A stretch of DNA of 64,000 nucleotides from Hymenobacter edaphi (lineage in GTDB: Bacteria > Bacteroidota > Bacteroidia > Cytophagales > Hymenobacteraceae). Shown piece by piece: positions 23,949 to 32,574 of the stretch (within the stretch, counting starts at the first letter, position 1; every line of letters begins with the position of its first letter). Location: positions 558,001-622,000 of the forward strand of contig NZ_QHKM01000003.1 in assembly GCF_003258365.1 (NCBI RefSeq), given 5' to 3'. The notes beneath the pieces were generated by a model, which saw nothing but the letters and a program-made list of their open reading frames with translations, was not told the DNA's origin and ran no database searches. A program made the translations under genes and the position numbers.

Positions 23949-24878
23949 TTACTCTTCCTCTTTCTGATAAAACGAAGCCAGCGCCCCGCGCAGCTCCGGG
24001 TACTCGAACTGAAAGCCCTGCTGCTCGATTTTCTGGGCACTCACCCGCTGCGAGGCCAGCACGATTTCGCTCATTTCGCCCATCACCAGCTTCAGGCCGA
24101 ACTCGGGCACCTTGGGCAGCACCAGCGGGCGGTGCAGGGCCTCGGCCAGCGTTTCGGTGAATTCGCGGTTGGTCACCGGGTTCGGCGACACGGCGTTGTA
24201 GGTGCCCTGCCACTCCGGCTCCTCCATCATCTGAATCAGCAGGCGGCACAGGTCGTCGATGTGAATCCAGGACATGTACTGCCGGCCCGAGCCGAGCACC
24301 ACGCCCGCGCCCAGCTTCACCGGCCGGGCAATGGTGGGCAGGGCCCCGCCCTCGTCGCTGAGCACCACCCCGATGCGGGCCACCACGGTGCGCACGCCCA
24401 GCGCCTGTACCTGCTGCGCGGCCCGTTCCCACTGCGTGGCCACTTCGGCCAGGAAGTCGTCGGCGGGGGCGGGCGGGGCATCCTCGGTCAGCAGGCGGGC
24501 GTCGGCGTCGCCGTACACCCCGATGGCCGAGGCCGAAATAAAGGCCTTCACGCGGTGGGGCTTTTCGCGCAGCTCGCGGGCCAGCAGGTTGGTGCCGCCC
24601 ACGCGGCTGGCCATGATGTCCTGCTTCCGCTCGTCGGTCCACTTGCCTTCCGACACGCTCGCCCCGGCCAGGTTCACCACGAAGTCGGCGTAGCCGATGG
24701 CGGCCTCGTCGATCTGCCCGGTGGTGGGGTCCCAGCGAAACGAGCAGTAGTGGCCGTAGGAGGTCTGCCGGCTGAGGTGCGCTACCTCGTAGCCCGCGTC
24801 GATCAGCATTTCCGACAGCCGCATGCCAATCAGGCCGCGGCCGCCCGAAATCAACACTTTGCGCAAGGATGGTTTCAT
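23949..24878 (-). CDS. TIGR01777-family NAD(P)-binding epimerase-like protein
   Basis: 309 residues, extended-SDR type. GGRGLIGMRLSEML is the dinucleotide loop (about 13-26), followed by the acidic strand and VNLAGASV, SASAIGVYGD, SWIHIDDLCRLLIQM and the family C-terminus VPEFGLKLVMGEMSEIVLASQRV. The YfcH/SDR39U1 group is widespread but its substrate is not known. Promoter TACATTTG lies at 24931-24938 on the minus strand, 53 bases upstream, which supports the ATG at 24878. It is followed by the unknown anchored protein gene after 25 bases. Confidence 0.88.
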   Translation of the reverse strand: MKPSLRKVLISGGRGLIGMRLSEMLIDAGYEVAHLSRQTSYGHYCSFRWDPTTGQIDEAAIGYADFVVNLAGASVSEGKWTDERKQDIMASRVGGTNLLARELREKPHRVKAFISASAIGVYGDADARLLTEDAPPAPADDFLAEVATQWERAAQQVQALGVRTVVARIGVVLSDEGGALPTIARPVKLGAGVVLGSGRQYMSWIHIDDLCRLLIQMMEEPEWQGTYNAVSPNPVTNREFTETLAEALHRPLVLPKVPEFGLKLVMGEMSEIVLASQRVSAQKIEQQGFQFEYPELRGALASFYQKEEE

Positions 24879-24972
24879 GGGGAGGGTGCTACGTCGTCGG
24901 CCCGGAGTGGGGAAAAGCCGAAACGGGCCGCAAATGTACAGCCCAAACGCAAATCGGTAGAGCGTCAGTTCG

Positions 24973-25638
24973 TTATTTGCCGATCAGGCGCAGAAACTCC
25001 CGGCGCAGGCTCTCGTCGTGCCCGAAACGCCCGCCGTACTCCGCCGTGATGGTGGAGCTGCTCGTGTCGTTTACGCCGCGGCTCATCACGCACAGGTGGT
25101 CGGCCTCGATGAGCACGGCCACGTCGTCGGTCTGCAGGCTCTGCTTCAGCTCCTCGGCAATCTGCCGGGTGAGGCGCTCCTGCACCTGCGGGCGGCGGGC
25201 GTAGTACTGCACCACGCGGTTGAGCTTGCTCAGGCCCACCACGTGCTGCCCGGGCAGGTAGGCCACGTGGGCCTTGCCGATGATGGGCACGAAGTGATGC
25301 TCGCAGCAGCTGAAGAGGGTGATGTCGCGCTCCACCAGCATCTGCTCGTACTGGTAGCGGTTATCGAAGAGGCGCACCTCGGGGCGCTGCGCCGGGTCGA
25401 GGCCGCGAAACCACTCGTGCACGTACATCTTGGCCACGCGCCGGGGCGTGCCGGCCAGGCTGTCGTCCGTCAGGTCGAGGCCGAGCAGGTCCATGATGTG
25501 GCGGAAATGTTCGGTGATGCCCGCAATTTTTTCCTCCTCGCTCAGGGCAAAGGCGTCGGGGCGCAGCGGCGTGCGCAGGGAAGGGGCTAGGTGGGCGTCG
25601 GTCAGGGGGGCCGCGCCGGGGTCGGGCTGGTTAGCCAT
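24973..25638 (-). CDS. folE: GTP cyclohydrolase I
   Basis: 221 residues. Zinc ligands Cys112, His115 (LFSCCEHHFVPI) and Cys183 (EADHLCVMSRG) are present, as is the PGQHVVGLSKLNRVV substrate region and the terminal EFLRLIGK. It opens GTP and releases 7,8-dihydroneopterin triphosphate, feeding both folate and the QueD branch. The ATG at 25638 overlaps the queD stop by eight bases, so the two are translationally coupled. The N-terminal 30 residues are variable, which is normal. Confidence 0.96.
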   Translation of the reverse strand: MANQPDPGAAPLTDAHLAPSLRTPLRPDAFALSEEEKIAGITEHFRHIMDLLGLDLTDDSLAGTPRRVAKMYVHEWFRGLDPAQRPEVRLFDNRYQYEQMLVERDITLFSCCEHHFVPIIGKAHVAYLPGQHVVGLSKLNRVVQYYARRPQVQERLTRQIAEELKQSLQTDDVAVLIEADHLCVMSRGVNDTSSSTITAEYGGRFGHDESLRREFLRLIGK

Positions 25639-26038
25639 GGTATTCTACAAAATTGCGGTCCGTCTCGTGGAGCGTGACCGATAGGGCCAGGTGCTCCGCC
25701 AGGTGCGGCCGCAGGCGGCGCCAGCAGACGGCCGCAATGTGTTCGGCTGTGGGGTTGAGCTGGCGAAAATCCTCGGTGTCCAGATTCAGGTTCCGGTGGT
25801 CAAAGGTATCCAGAATCTCGCGCTTGATGAGGCGGCTCAAGTGCTTCAGGTCGTACACGTAACCGGTTTCGGGGTCGGGCTCCCCGGTCAGGCGCACGGT
25901 CAGCACGTAGTTGTGGCCGTGGTAGTTGGGGTTGCTGCAGGGCCCGAACACGGCCGCATTCTGCTCGTCCGACCACGCGGGCTGATACAGGCGGTGCGCG
26001 GCGTTGAAGTACTCAGTCCGGCCGATGGTAACTTTCAT
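25631..26038 (-). CDS. queD: 6-carboxytetrahydropterin synthase (QueD)
   Basis: 135 residues. Zinc ligands H15 (NAAHRLY), H40 and H42 (NYHGHNY) are visible, with C34 (FGPCSNP) as the catalytic cysteine, FDHRNLNLD and the C-terminal HETDRN. The enzyme converts dihydroneopterin triphosphate to 6-carboxytetrahydropterin, the second step of queuosine precursor synthesis; some members act in biopterin-like pathways. The ATG at 26038 starts the conserved strand KVTIGRTEYF; an ATG three codons earlier (26047) also fits. Promoter-like TATCTTCC (minus strand, 26055-26062) is only 7 bases above 26047. FolE, which makes its substrate, follows with overlap. Confidence 0.93.
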   Translation of the reverse strand: MKVTIGRTEYFNAAHRLYQPAWSDEQNAAVFGPCSNPNYHGHNYVLTVRLTGEPDPETGYVYDLKHLSRLIKREILDTFDHRNLNLDTEDFRQLNPTAEHIAAVCWRRLRPHLAEHLALSVTLHETDRNFVEYHG

Positions 26039-26225
26039 GGGCCCCATAACCGGCGGAAGATAAACTTTGTTTCGAGTTTTGCAACCTCTTCAATTACAGT
26101 ACTTTGGGAAGGATGGATTTTTTGGATATTGTATTTAATAAATATGTGCAATGATTTATCTAACAAAAGTGCTGTATTCCAAAAAAAATCACGGCCGGCC
26201 GGGTGGTGCTTTGTTGGGAGGTGGT

Positions 26226-26233
26226 TAAATTTG
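26226..26233 (+). promoter_or_regulatory. -7 promoter element of the exported coiled-coil protein gene
   Basis: TAAATTTG is a perfect TAnnTTTG match inside an AT-rich intergenic region, 71 bases before the ATG at 26305. Confidence 0.55.
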
Positions 26234-26304
26234 GTGAGTTGTTAACCAAGCCTACTACCGGTTGACCTCTTTCCCAACGTTTCTTCCAACTCATTTCACT
26301 TCTT

Positions 26305-27009
26305 ATGAAATCAGGCGTACTCCTTTCTCTGTTGCTGTTCGTCCTGACGACTGCCGGGTTTGCGCAACGTTCGCCCGTTGACGAAACGGAAATGGCCGTT
26401 AAGGGCATTCCGCGCAAAGGTCAGCGCGTCACCATCCAGCTCGACAGCAAGCGCGTCGAAGACTCGTGGGTGAAAATGATCAACGAGAAAATCGGCAAAG
26501 TAAAGGCCGACAAGGGCGTGTACTCCATGGACGGCGTCGTGGTGGAGTCCATCTCCAAGACTCCGATCCGCATCATCTCGAAAGTCGATGCCGTACCGAC
26601 CGGTACCACCGTGTGGTGGTCGATTGACCTGGGCAACGCCTACCTGAGCAAAGACGCCACGCCCCAGCAGTGGAAGTCGGCCGAAGCCTACCTGAAGGAC
26701 TTCGCCCGCGGCCTGTACCGCGAAGACATTGCCCTGCAGGTGCAGGAAGCCGAAAAGGCCCTGATCAACTCGCAGAACAACCACATGGCCGTTATTGCCA
26801 AGCAGGACGCCATCAAGAAGGATATCGAAAAGAACAAAACCAAGAAAGTTGAAATTCAGCAGCAGCTGGCCGAAAACGCCGCTGACCTCGTGAAGCTCAA
26901 CAACATGGTGGACGCCAACCTGAAAGAGCAGGAAGCCGCCCGCGCCGACATTGTGAACATGCGCGTGCAGCTGGAGTCGGTAAAAGACCGCATGAACAAA
27001 ATCGAGTAG
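26305..27009 (+). CDS. Exported coiled-coil protein of unknown function
   Basis: 234 residues. A cleavable signal (MKSGVLLSLLLFVLTTAGFAQ) precedes a soluble domain (about 30-130, VESISKTPIRIISKVDAVPTGTTVWWSIDLG) and a long C-terminal coiled coil (about 145-234, alternating Lys/Glu/Gln with hydrophobic heptads, ending ESVKDRMNKIE). Codon use is less GC-biased than neighbours, as expected of a strongly expressed gene. It resembles Bacteroidota periplasmic proteins without assigned function. It has its own promoter and terminator, so it is monocistronic. Confidence 0.75.
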   Translation: MKSGVLLSLLLFVLTTAGFAQRSPVDETEMAVKGIPRKGQRVTIQLDSKRVEDSWVKMINEKIGKVKADKGVYSMDGVVVESISKTPIRIISKVDAVPTGTTVWWSIDLGNAYLSKDATPQQWKSAEAYLKDFARGLYREDIALQVQEAEKALINSQNNHMAVIAKQDAIKKDIEKNKTKKVEIQQQLAENAADLVKLNNMVDANLKEQEAARADIVNMRVQLESVKDRMNKIE

Positions 27010-27029
27010 TCGACCCCGACCTCGTACTA

Positions 27030-27063
27030 AAAACGGCCCCGCCAGCAATGGCGGGGCCGTTTT
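27030..27063. terminator. Terminator after the exported coiled-coil protein gene
   Basis: AAAACGGCCCCGCCA-GCAA-TGGCGGGGCCGTTTT: a 15-base perfect stem with a GCAA tetraloop and T-run, working in both directions. Confidence 0.9.
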
Positions 27064-27087
27064 GTATTTAGTGGCGTGGTTTGCCGG

Positions 27088-27675
27088 CTAGTCGGATTTC
27101 TGCTGCACCTGCCGGATCTGCTGCTCGGCGGTCTGCTCGTCGCGCCAGCCCACGACACGCACCTCGCCGTGCTCGGCCGAGCGCAGCAGCCACAGGCGCA
27201 GCACTTCCTGGGCGGCCGGGTACTGCTGCCGCAGCTCGCGCCAGCTGGTGACGGGCAGAATGCGCTGACTGGGCCGGGCGGGCACCGCCAGCACCACGGG
27301 CTCCAGCTCACCGGCGCGGTCGAGGGTGACGAGGCCCACGGGCAGCACCTCCAGCACCGTGCCGGCGGGTAGGCTTTCGGCCAGCACCAGGGCCGGCAGC
27401 GCCTGCCCGGTCGGGTGCCGTGGCGAGGCCGGCAGCTTGGTAGAGGGCACGAAGCCGGCGTTGGCGGGGTAGGGCAGGAAGTTGATCAGCCGGTCGACGC
27501 CGGCGCGCTGCTCCGGTTTGAAGTCGTTGGAGGCCGCGTCGTAGTGCAGCACGCGGTTGGTGCCGGCGGGCGTTTCCACCACCACCTGCAGCAGGTGCCG
27601 CTCGTCGGAGTAGGTGGGCAGCTCGTTAAAACGCGACTGGCAGCCGACCACGAGGCCGGCTGCCAGCAACAGCAT
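27088..27675 (-). CDS. Pyrophosphatase-like lipoprotein lacking catalytic aspartates
   Basis: 195 residues. A short lipoprotein signal (MLLLAAGLVVGC, cysteine 12) precedes a domain that follows the soluble inorganic pyrophosphatase fold in order: VVVETPAGTNRVLHYD, DRLINFLPYPANAGFVPST, LPVGLVTLDRAGELEPVVLAVPA and a closing VVGWRDEQTAEQQI. In active family members the block DGDPxDxLV carries three metal-binding aspartates; here it reads TGQALPALVL (89-98). A further Asp/Lys pair (DxxGExDxK) is reduced to DRAGELEP. It therefore probably does not hydrolyse pyrophosphate. It lies 19 bases after the M1 peptidase stop. The ATG at 27675 is the only reasonable start. Confidence 0.75.
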   Translation of the reverse strand: MLLLAAGLVVGCQSRFNELPTYSDERHLLQVVVETPAGTNRVLHYDAASNDFKPEQRAGVDRLINFLPYPANAGFVPSTKLPASPRHPTGQALPALVLAESLPAGTVLEVLPVGLVTLDRAGELEPVVLAVPARPSQRILPVTSWRELRQQYPAAQEVLRLWLLRSAEHGEVRVVGWRDEQTAEQQIRQVQQKSD

Positions 27676-27694
27676 GCTGCCCCGAAGCCCGTGC

Positions 27695-30688
27695 TTAGCG
27701 CAGGGTCTGGTCGAGCAGGCGGAAGGGGCTGATTTTTTGCAGGTCGAGCACAAAGCGGATGCGGTGGCTGAAGTCCTTGAAGTTGTTGGGCAGCCCGTCG
27801 GTGTACTGCGAGCCGGCCACCGGCAAGTATAGGCGGAATACGTTATTGAACAACGGCAGCCCCAGCCCGGCATCGTAAAACAGGCGCTGGTTGCGGCCGT
27901 CGGGCAGCAGCTGCCGGCGGTTGACGGCCCCAAAATCGGCAAAAACGGTGAACGAAGTGACGGGCAGCTCAGCTTCCAGGTTAAGGGTGGTCAGCCACTT
28001 GTCGGCCGCCACGGGCAGGTAGGCTTTGAAGGCCCCGTCGCGGTCATCGAACTGGTGGCGCTGGGCCGTGTAGGCGTCCGAAATCTGCTGGCGGTCCAGG
28101 AAGGCCGTCTGGCGGCGGTAGTCGAAGCTGCCGCTCAGGCCCATGAAGTAACGCTGGGCTTCGACGGCGGTCTGCTGGAAGAAGTAGCCGCCGAACAGGC
28201 GGGCCCGCACGCTCTTGTTCGGCTTGTAGTAGTGCTGGTAGCGCAGCGCGAGGCGGCCGAGCACCGGTGAGTCGTAGCTGGTACCGGCATTGCGCGGGCT
28301 GAAAGTGTTCAGCTCGGCCTCGGCCCCGTACTGGTTCACGGCGTCGCCGCCGTCCAGCTCGTAGCGCAGCGTGGGGATGATGTTGTTGCTGAGCTCATCC
28401 TTCGAGCGCACGATGGTGTAGGCCAGCTGCACGGTTTGCTGCGGGCCGGCGGGGCGGTTGCGGCGCAGTTCCAGCGTTACGCTGGGCTCCAGCTTGGTGT
28501 AGCGCTCAAAGCGGGTGGCCAGGAAGCTGGTCGTCACGCGCTGCAGCAGCGGGCCGGTGGGCAGCGCGTTCAGGCTAAGCTGGCCCACGCCCTTCAACTC
28601 GCCGCGGTTGAAGCTGAACATGGGCATGGCCAGGTAGCTCAGCTTGTTCAGCACCAGCGGGTTGTTGTAGAACGCCGCCCCGAGCATGAACTTGTCGTAG
28701 GTGTTGGCCCCCATAGCCGGCAGCCAGTTAAACGACGCATGGTCCCACCGCTCCGTGCTCAGCAGCGGGCGCAGGCGAATCGGCTCCAGGGTCGGGAAGG
28801 CCCCGCTGAGGCGGCGCCGGTCGTCGCGGCGGTTGAGCTGGGGCGTGAGGTACTGGGCATCCACCACCACGGCGGCCACGTCGGGCGTGCGGCGGAAGTT
28901 GAGCTGGACCACGTCCGTGTCCTCGGTATCCGATTTCTCCTCGGCTTCACGGCCGCCGAACACCGGCGTCCAGAGCGTTTCCAGCACCTTGCCCGCGGCG
29001 TCCACGGTCGATACCGGCACGGCCCAGGGCGCGTTGGATTCGTTGCGCACCAGCACTTTCACCTGCTGGTCGGTGCTCATGATGTCCGCTACCGTGGCGT
29101 TGTAGCGGGCGGTGGTGCTCAGCATCGGCTGGAAAAACCAGTCCAGCTTCTGCCCGCCGGCTTCTTCGAAAGCGGCCTGAAAATCGGCCGGCGCGGGGTG
29201 GCGGAACTTCCACCGGTCGTAGTACAGGCGCATGCCCTGGTCGAACTTCTCCTGGCCCAGGTAGGCGGCGAGGTAGCGCAGCAGGCCGGCGGTTTTGCCG
29301 TAGACCACGGCCCCGTAGTTATAGTTGACGTACTTGGCCGCCGGCACGCCCGCCACGGCCTGGTCGTAGCCGCGGCTGGCCGGCACCTGCCACTGCAGCT
29401 GCGACACGGCGTAGGACGGCACGCCCTGCAAATCGAAGCCCTTGGCCACTTTCGGCGTGGTAGCCGCTTTGGCAATCGGGTCGGTCAGCTCGGCGCCCGA
29501 GGCTTCCGACACGCGGTTTTCCATGTAGCTGTTCACGCCCTCGTCCAGCCACGGAAACTCCCGCTCGTTGGAGCCCAGGATGCCGTAAAACCAGTTGTGG
29601 CCGACTTCGTGGATGGTGGCAAACGGGTCCGTCACGGTCACCATCGGGTACTCCATGCCCGAGCCCGCGCTCAGCGCCCCGTCGACGGCGGTGGCGGCGG
29701 AGTAGGGGTATTCGCCCACCCAGCGCGAGTAGCCCTGCAGGGCGTAGCGGATGTCGTTGCGGTGCTTCAGCCAGTCGGCGGCGTTGCGGTTCGTAAACAG
29801 CAGCCAGGTCGTCACTACGCGCTCCGAGCCGGGCAGCTTCACCGTGTCCTTGAGCACGTTGAAGCGCTTGTCGGCAAACCAGGCGAAGTCGTGCACGCGG
29901 TCCTGGGTGTAGCGCAGCGTCTTGGTCGTCGCCGCCGATGGCGGGAAGCTCACGTCCGAGCCAAAGCCCTCGGCCGATTTCTGGGCCGTGGTGGCGGCCA
30001 GCTGGTCGAGGCGGGCCCGCTCGTCGGGGTTCTGCAGCTCCCCGGTGGCGCCCACCACGTAGTTGTCGGGCAGGGTGATGCGCACGTCGAAGGAGCCGAA
30101 TTCGGAGTAGAACTCGCCCTGATCGAGGTAGGGCATCTGGTGCCAGCCGGTGCGGTCGTACACGGCCGGCTTGGGGTACCACTGGCTGATCTGGTAGCTC
30201 TGGCCCACGTGGCCCATGCGCGAGAACGAGTCGGGCAGCTTCACCCGGAAGGGCGTCGTGATGGTCACGCGCTGGCCCGGCGGCAGCGGCTGCGGCAGGG
30301 TGAGCTTGGCAATGTCGGGGTTGTTGGGGTCGTAGTCCAGCTTGACCACCTGCCCTTCCACGCGGAAATCCAGCTGGTCGATGGATCCGCGCTGGCCGGG
30401 CTTGGCAAACTCAAACTTGCGCTTGCCCTGCTCGCGCTGCTGGCGGGCAAAGGCCGAGGAATTGTCCTTGTAGGCGTTGGGCCAAAGGTGAATCCAGATA
30501 AAGGGCAGCGCGTCGGGCGAGTTGTTGACGTACTGAAACTCCTCGCGCCCCGTCAGCACGTGCTGCTGGTCGTCGAGGGTCACGTCGATGGAATAGTTGA
30601 CTTCCTGCTGCCAGTAGGCGCGTTCAGTCTGGGCCACGGCTGCCAGGGGCAGCACCGCCAGCGCGAGGCCGGTCAATAACTTTTGCAT
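27695..30688 (-). CDS. M1-family metallopeptidase with beta-barrel-like C-terminal half
   Basis: 997 residues. After a signal (MQKLLTGLALAVLPLAAVAQ) comes the beta-sandwich and gluzincin domain: GSGMEYPMVTV, then the zinc site HEVGHNWFYG (360-369) with the third ligand in WLDEG (Glu 383), the HExxH-x18-E pattern. From about 610 to the end the sequence changes to alternating aromatic and polar strands ending in a barrel-like motif (FRLLDQTLR preceded by HRIRFVLDLQK), which looks like an outer-membrane barrel; this is an inference. It would then act on peptides outside the cell. Promoter TACTTTCG on the minus strand at about 30711-30718. The pyrophosphatase-like lipoprotein gene follows. Confidence 0.85.
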   Translation of the reverse strand: MQKLLTGLALAVLPLAAVAQTERAYWQQEVNYSIDVTLDDQQHVLTGREEFQYVNNSPDALPFIWIHLWPNAYKDNSSAFARQQREQGKRKFEFAKPGQRGSIDQLDFRVEGQVVKLDYDPNNPDIAKLTLPQPLPPGQRVTITTPFRVKLPDSFSRMGHVGQSYQISQWYPKPAVYDRTGWHQMPYLDQGEFYSEFGSFDVRITLPDNYVVGATGELQNPDERARLDQLAATTAQKSAEGFGSDVSFPPSAATTKTLRYTQDRVHDFAWFADKRFNVLKDTVKLPGSERVVTTWLLFTNRNAADWLKHRNDIRYALQGYSRWVGEYPYSAATAVDGALSAGSGMEYPMVTVTDPFATIHEVGHNWFYGILGSNEREFPWLDEGVNSYMENRVSEASGAELTDPIAKAATTPKVAKGFDLQGVPSYAVSQLQWQVPASRGYDQAVAGVPAAKYVNYNYGAVVYGKTAGLLRYLAAYLGQEKFDQGMRLYYDRWKFRHPAPADFQAAFEEAGGQKLDWFFQPMLSTTARYNATVADIMSTDQQVKVLVRNESNAPWAVPVSTVDAAGKVLETLWTPVFGGREAEEKSDTEDTDVVQLNFRRTPDVAAVVVDAQYLTPQLNRRDDRRRLSGAFPTLEPIRLRPLLSTERWDHASFNWLPAMGANTYDKFMLGAAFYNNPLVLNKLSYLAMPMFSFNRGELKGVGQLSLNALPTGPLLQRVTTSFLATRFERYTKLEPSVTLELRRNRPAGPQQTVQLAYTIVRSKDELSNNIIPTLRYELDGGDAVNQYGAEAELNTFSPRNAGTSYDSPVLGRLALRYQHYYKPNKSVRARLFGGYFFQQTAVEAQRYFMGLSGSFDYRRQTAFLDRQQISDAYTAQRHQFDDRDGAFKAYLPVAADKWLTTLNLEAELPVTSFTVFADFGAVNRRQLLPDGRNQRLFYDAGLGLPLFNNVFRLYLPVAGSQYTDGLPNNFKDFSHRIRFVLDLQKISPFRLLDQTLR

Positions 30689-30838
30689 AGGGAATGTGCG
30701 GAATGCGTGGCGAAAGTACGCGTTGCGGACGTATGACGTTTACGGGCCGGAGTTGGGCATAAGCCGGGCTTCGCTTTGCGCGTTGGCCTACGCCCGCTCC
30801 GGGCCGCATCATCCGTCTCACCTAACCCCCTAAGCCCG

Positions 30839-31213
30839 ATGCAAAAGCACGAATCACAACACCAGGTACACCTGGATGCCACCACGGATTTTCTCGGTGG
30901 CGACTTGCAGGAAGCCATTACCAAAGCCGGGCTCGACAACCGGCTGCAGCGCTGGATTGAGGAGTTGAAGGACCTGCACGTACCCGAGCTGCACCCCGTC
31001 GTGACGGACCTGCAGGCGCTGAAAGCCCACTTCGGCGGCGGCACCCTCGACCACAAGCTGGTGGGGCAGCTGTTGCACCGCCTGGGCGACAACACCGCGA
31101 AAGTGACGTCCCTGGCTACCGAGCCGCCCGTGCGCCTGCGCCTGGAAAACCTAGGCAAGGCGCTGCTGGAAGCGGCCAAGCAGGTGGCCGGCGGGCGGGC
31201 TGCGGCCGACTAA
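30839..31213 (+). CDS. Hypothetical protein, mostly helical
   Basis: 124 residues with no signal or membrane segment. Helical, with DNRLQRWIEELKDLHVPELHPVVTDLQALKAHF and a second helical block LVGQLLHRLGDNTAKV. I do not recognise a family. The ATG at 30839 (MQKHESQH) was preferred to an upstream start lacking coding character. It converges with rplS, whose terminator lies between them. Confidence 0.6.
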   Translation: MQKHESQHQVHLDATTDFLGGDLQEAITKAGLDNRLQRWIEELKDLHVPELHPVVTDLQALKAHFGGGTLDHKLVGQLLHRLGDNTAKVTSLATEPPVRLRLENLGKALLEAAKQVAGGRAAAD

Positions 31214-31249
31214 ACGCTGCGCGCCAACTCCTCTCTCCGCCGGAAACGA

Positions 31250-31287
31250 CAAGCGGGGCCTCCACCGAAAGGTGAAGGCCCCGCTTG
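31250..31287. terminator. Terminator of the rplS operon
   Basis: CAAGCGGGGCCTTCACC-type stem (31250-31266, one mismatch) with a GAAA loop and the matching arm to 31287; it sits 20 bases below the rplS stop. Confidence 0.8.
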
Positions 31288-31307
31288 CGTAGGGGGAGCA
31301 GGGTGCC

Positions 31308-31664
31308 TTAGGCGCGCTTCTCTTTGATACGAGCCGCTTTGCCCGACAGGCCGCGCAGGTAGAACAGGCGGGCGCGACGTACTTTGCCGCGGCGCACCAG
31401 CTCGATCTTGTCGAGGTTCGGCGAGATGATCGGGAAGATACGCTCGGTGCCGATCTGGTTCGACACTTTACGCACGGTGAAGGTTTCACCGTTGTGGCCT
31501 GCGTTCCGGCGCTGGATTACTACGCCCTGGAACTGCTGAATGCGCTCCTTGTTGCCTTCGCGGATTTTTACGTGTACGTTGATCGTATCACCGGCAGCGA
31601 AGTCCGGGAAGCTGGCGCGGCGCTCTTTGGCTTCCTGGTTGATGAGGTCGAGAAGTTGGCTCAT
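31308..31664 (-). CDS. rplS: 50S ribosomal protein L19
   Basis: 118 residues, standard bL19 length. Landmarks are [46 protein letters not shown] and [37 protein letters not shown]. It bridges the 30S-50S interface and lies at the end of the rpsP-rimM-trmD-rplS order. The ATG at 31664 begins the conserved start. A perfect TATATTTG promoter element lies 61 bases upstream, so it can also be transcribed on its own. Confidence 0.97.
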   Translation of the reverse strand: MSQLLDLINQEAKERRASFPDFAAGDTINVHVKIREGNKERIQQFQGVVIQRRNAGHNGETFTVRKVSNQIGTERIFPIISPNLDKIELVRRGKVRRARLFYLRGLSGKAARIKEKRA

Positions 31665-31724
31665 GACAGCAAAAAAATCTAAAAAAGGCGGCGCCGCCGC
31701 CCGAGTGGTTTCAGTAAGGAGGCG

Positions 31725-31732
31725 CAAATATA
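31725..31732 (-). promoter_or_regulatory. Internal -7 promoter element for rplS
   Basis: TATATTTG on the minus strand (a perfect TAnnTTTG) in the 92-base gap between trmD and rplS. A GGCGGCGCCGCC palindrome (31687-31698) lies in the resulting leader. Confidence 0.6.
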
Positions 31733-31756
31733 GTGAGTTTCGCCCGCGCTACAACA

Positions 31757-32494
31757 CTAAGCGTTAGGTTTTTTCCGGCGACGCGGCTTGCGCGGCTCCT
31801 CAAACGCCTCCTGGGGCATATCCGCCAGCAAATCGGGGCGGCGCTGCTGGGTGCGCTGCAGGGCCTGCTCGTGCCGCCAGTCCTCCACCTTGGGCGTGTC
31901 GCCCGACACGAGGATGGCCGGCACCTCGCGCCCGCGCCACTCCGCCGGGCGGGTGTACACCGGCGGGGCCAGCAGATTGTCCTGAAACGAGTCGCTCAGG
32001 GCCGATTCCTCGTTGCCGAGCACGCCCGGCAGCAGCCGTACTACGGCATCCACCACCACGGCCGCGCCCAGCTCACCGCCGCTGAGCACGAAGTCGCCCA
32101 CGCTGATTTCCTCGGTCACGTACTCCTCACGGATGCGCTCATCCACGCCCTTGTAGTGCCCGCAGAGCAGTATCACGTTCTGTAGCAACGACAGCCGGTT
32201 GGCCGCCGCCTGCCGGAAAGTGGGCCCGTCGGGGGTGAGGTAGATGATGGCGTCGTACGGGCGCGCGGCCCGCAGCCCGTCGATGCAGGCGGCAATGGGC
32301 TCGGGGCGCAGCACCATGCCCGCTCCACCGCCGAAGGCGTAGTCGTCGATCTGCCCGTGCTTGTTGATGGCGAACTGGCGCAGATCGTGCAGGTGAATTT
32401 CGGCCAGACCCTTTTCCTGGGCCCGCTTCACGATGGAGTGCGCGAAGGGGCTGACGAGCAGTTCGGGCTGGCAGGTGATGATGTCGAAGCGCAT
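31757..32494 (-). CDS. trmD: tRNA (guanine-N1)-methyltransferase
   Basis: 245 residues of the SPOUT family. [13 protein letters not shown], the knot-forming [11 protein letters not shown] (about 90), [13 protein letters not shown] and [30 protein letters not shown] are classical. It methylates G37 of tRNAs next to the anticodon, preventing +1 frameshifts. The gene follows rimM by 80 bases and precedes rplS, in the conserved bacterial order. The C-terminus is basic ([12 protein letters not shown]). Confidence 0.96.
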   Translation of the reverse strand: MRFDIITCQPELLVSPFAHSIVKRAQEKGLAEIHLHDLRQFAINKHGQIDDYAFGGGAGMVLRPEPIAACIDGLRAARPYDAIIYLTPDGPTFRQAAANRLSLLQNVILLCGHYKGVDERIREEYVTEEISVGDFVLSGGELGAAVVVDAVVRLLPGVLGNEESALSDSFQDNLLAPPVYTRPAEWRGREVPAILVSGDTPKVEDWRHEQALQRTQQRRPDLLADMPQEAFEEPRKPRRRKKPNA

Positions 32495-32574
32495 GGCTGG
32501 GCGCGGGCTGGAAGTGAGCGAAGCGCCGGAGCGGTTCGCGGTGTCAGAAAAGCGGTGGCCGACGCCGGTACGGG

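Noticed and set aside
26055-26080. AAACTTTG near queD as a fourth copy of the shared operator of the 14.9-18.9 kb cluster
   Set aside because: The inverted second arm is missing and distance to the start codon does not match.
28436-30679. Long + strand frame opposite the M1 peptidase
   Set aside because: Composition is that of a reverse-complement shadow; the peptidase frame has full motifs.
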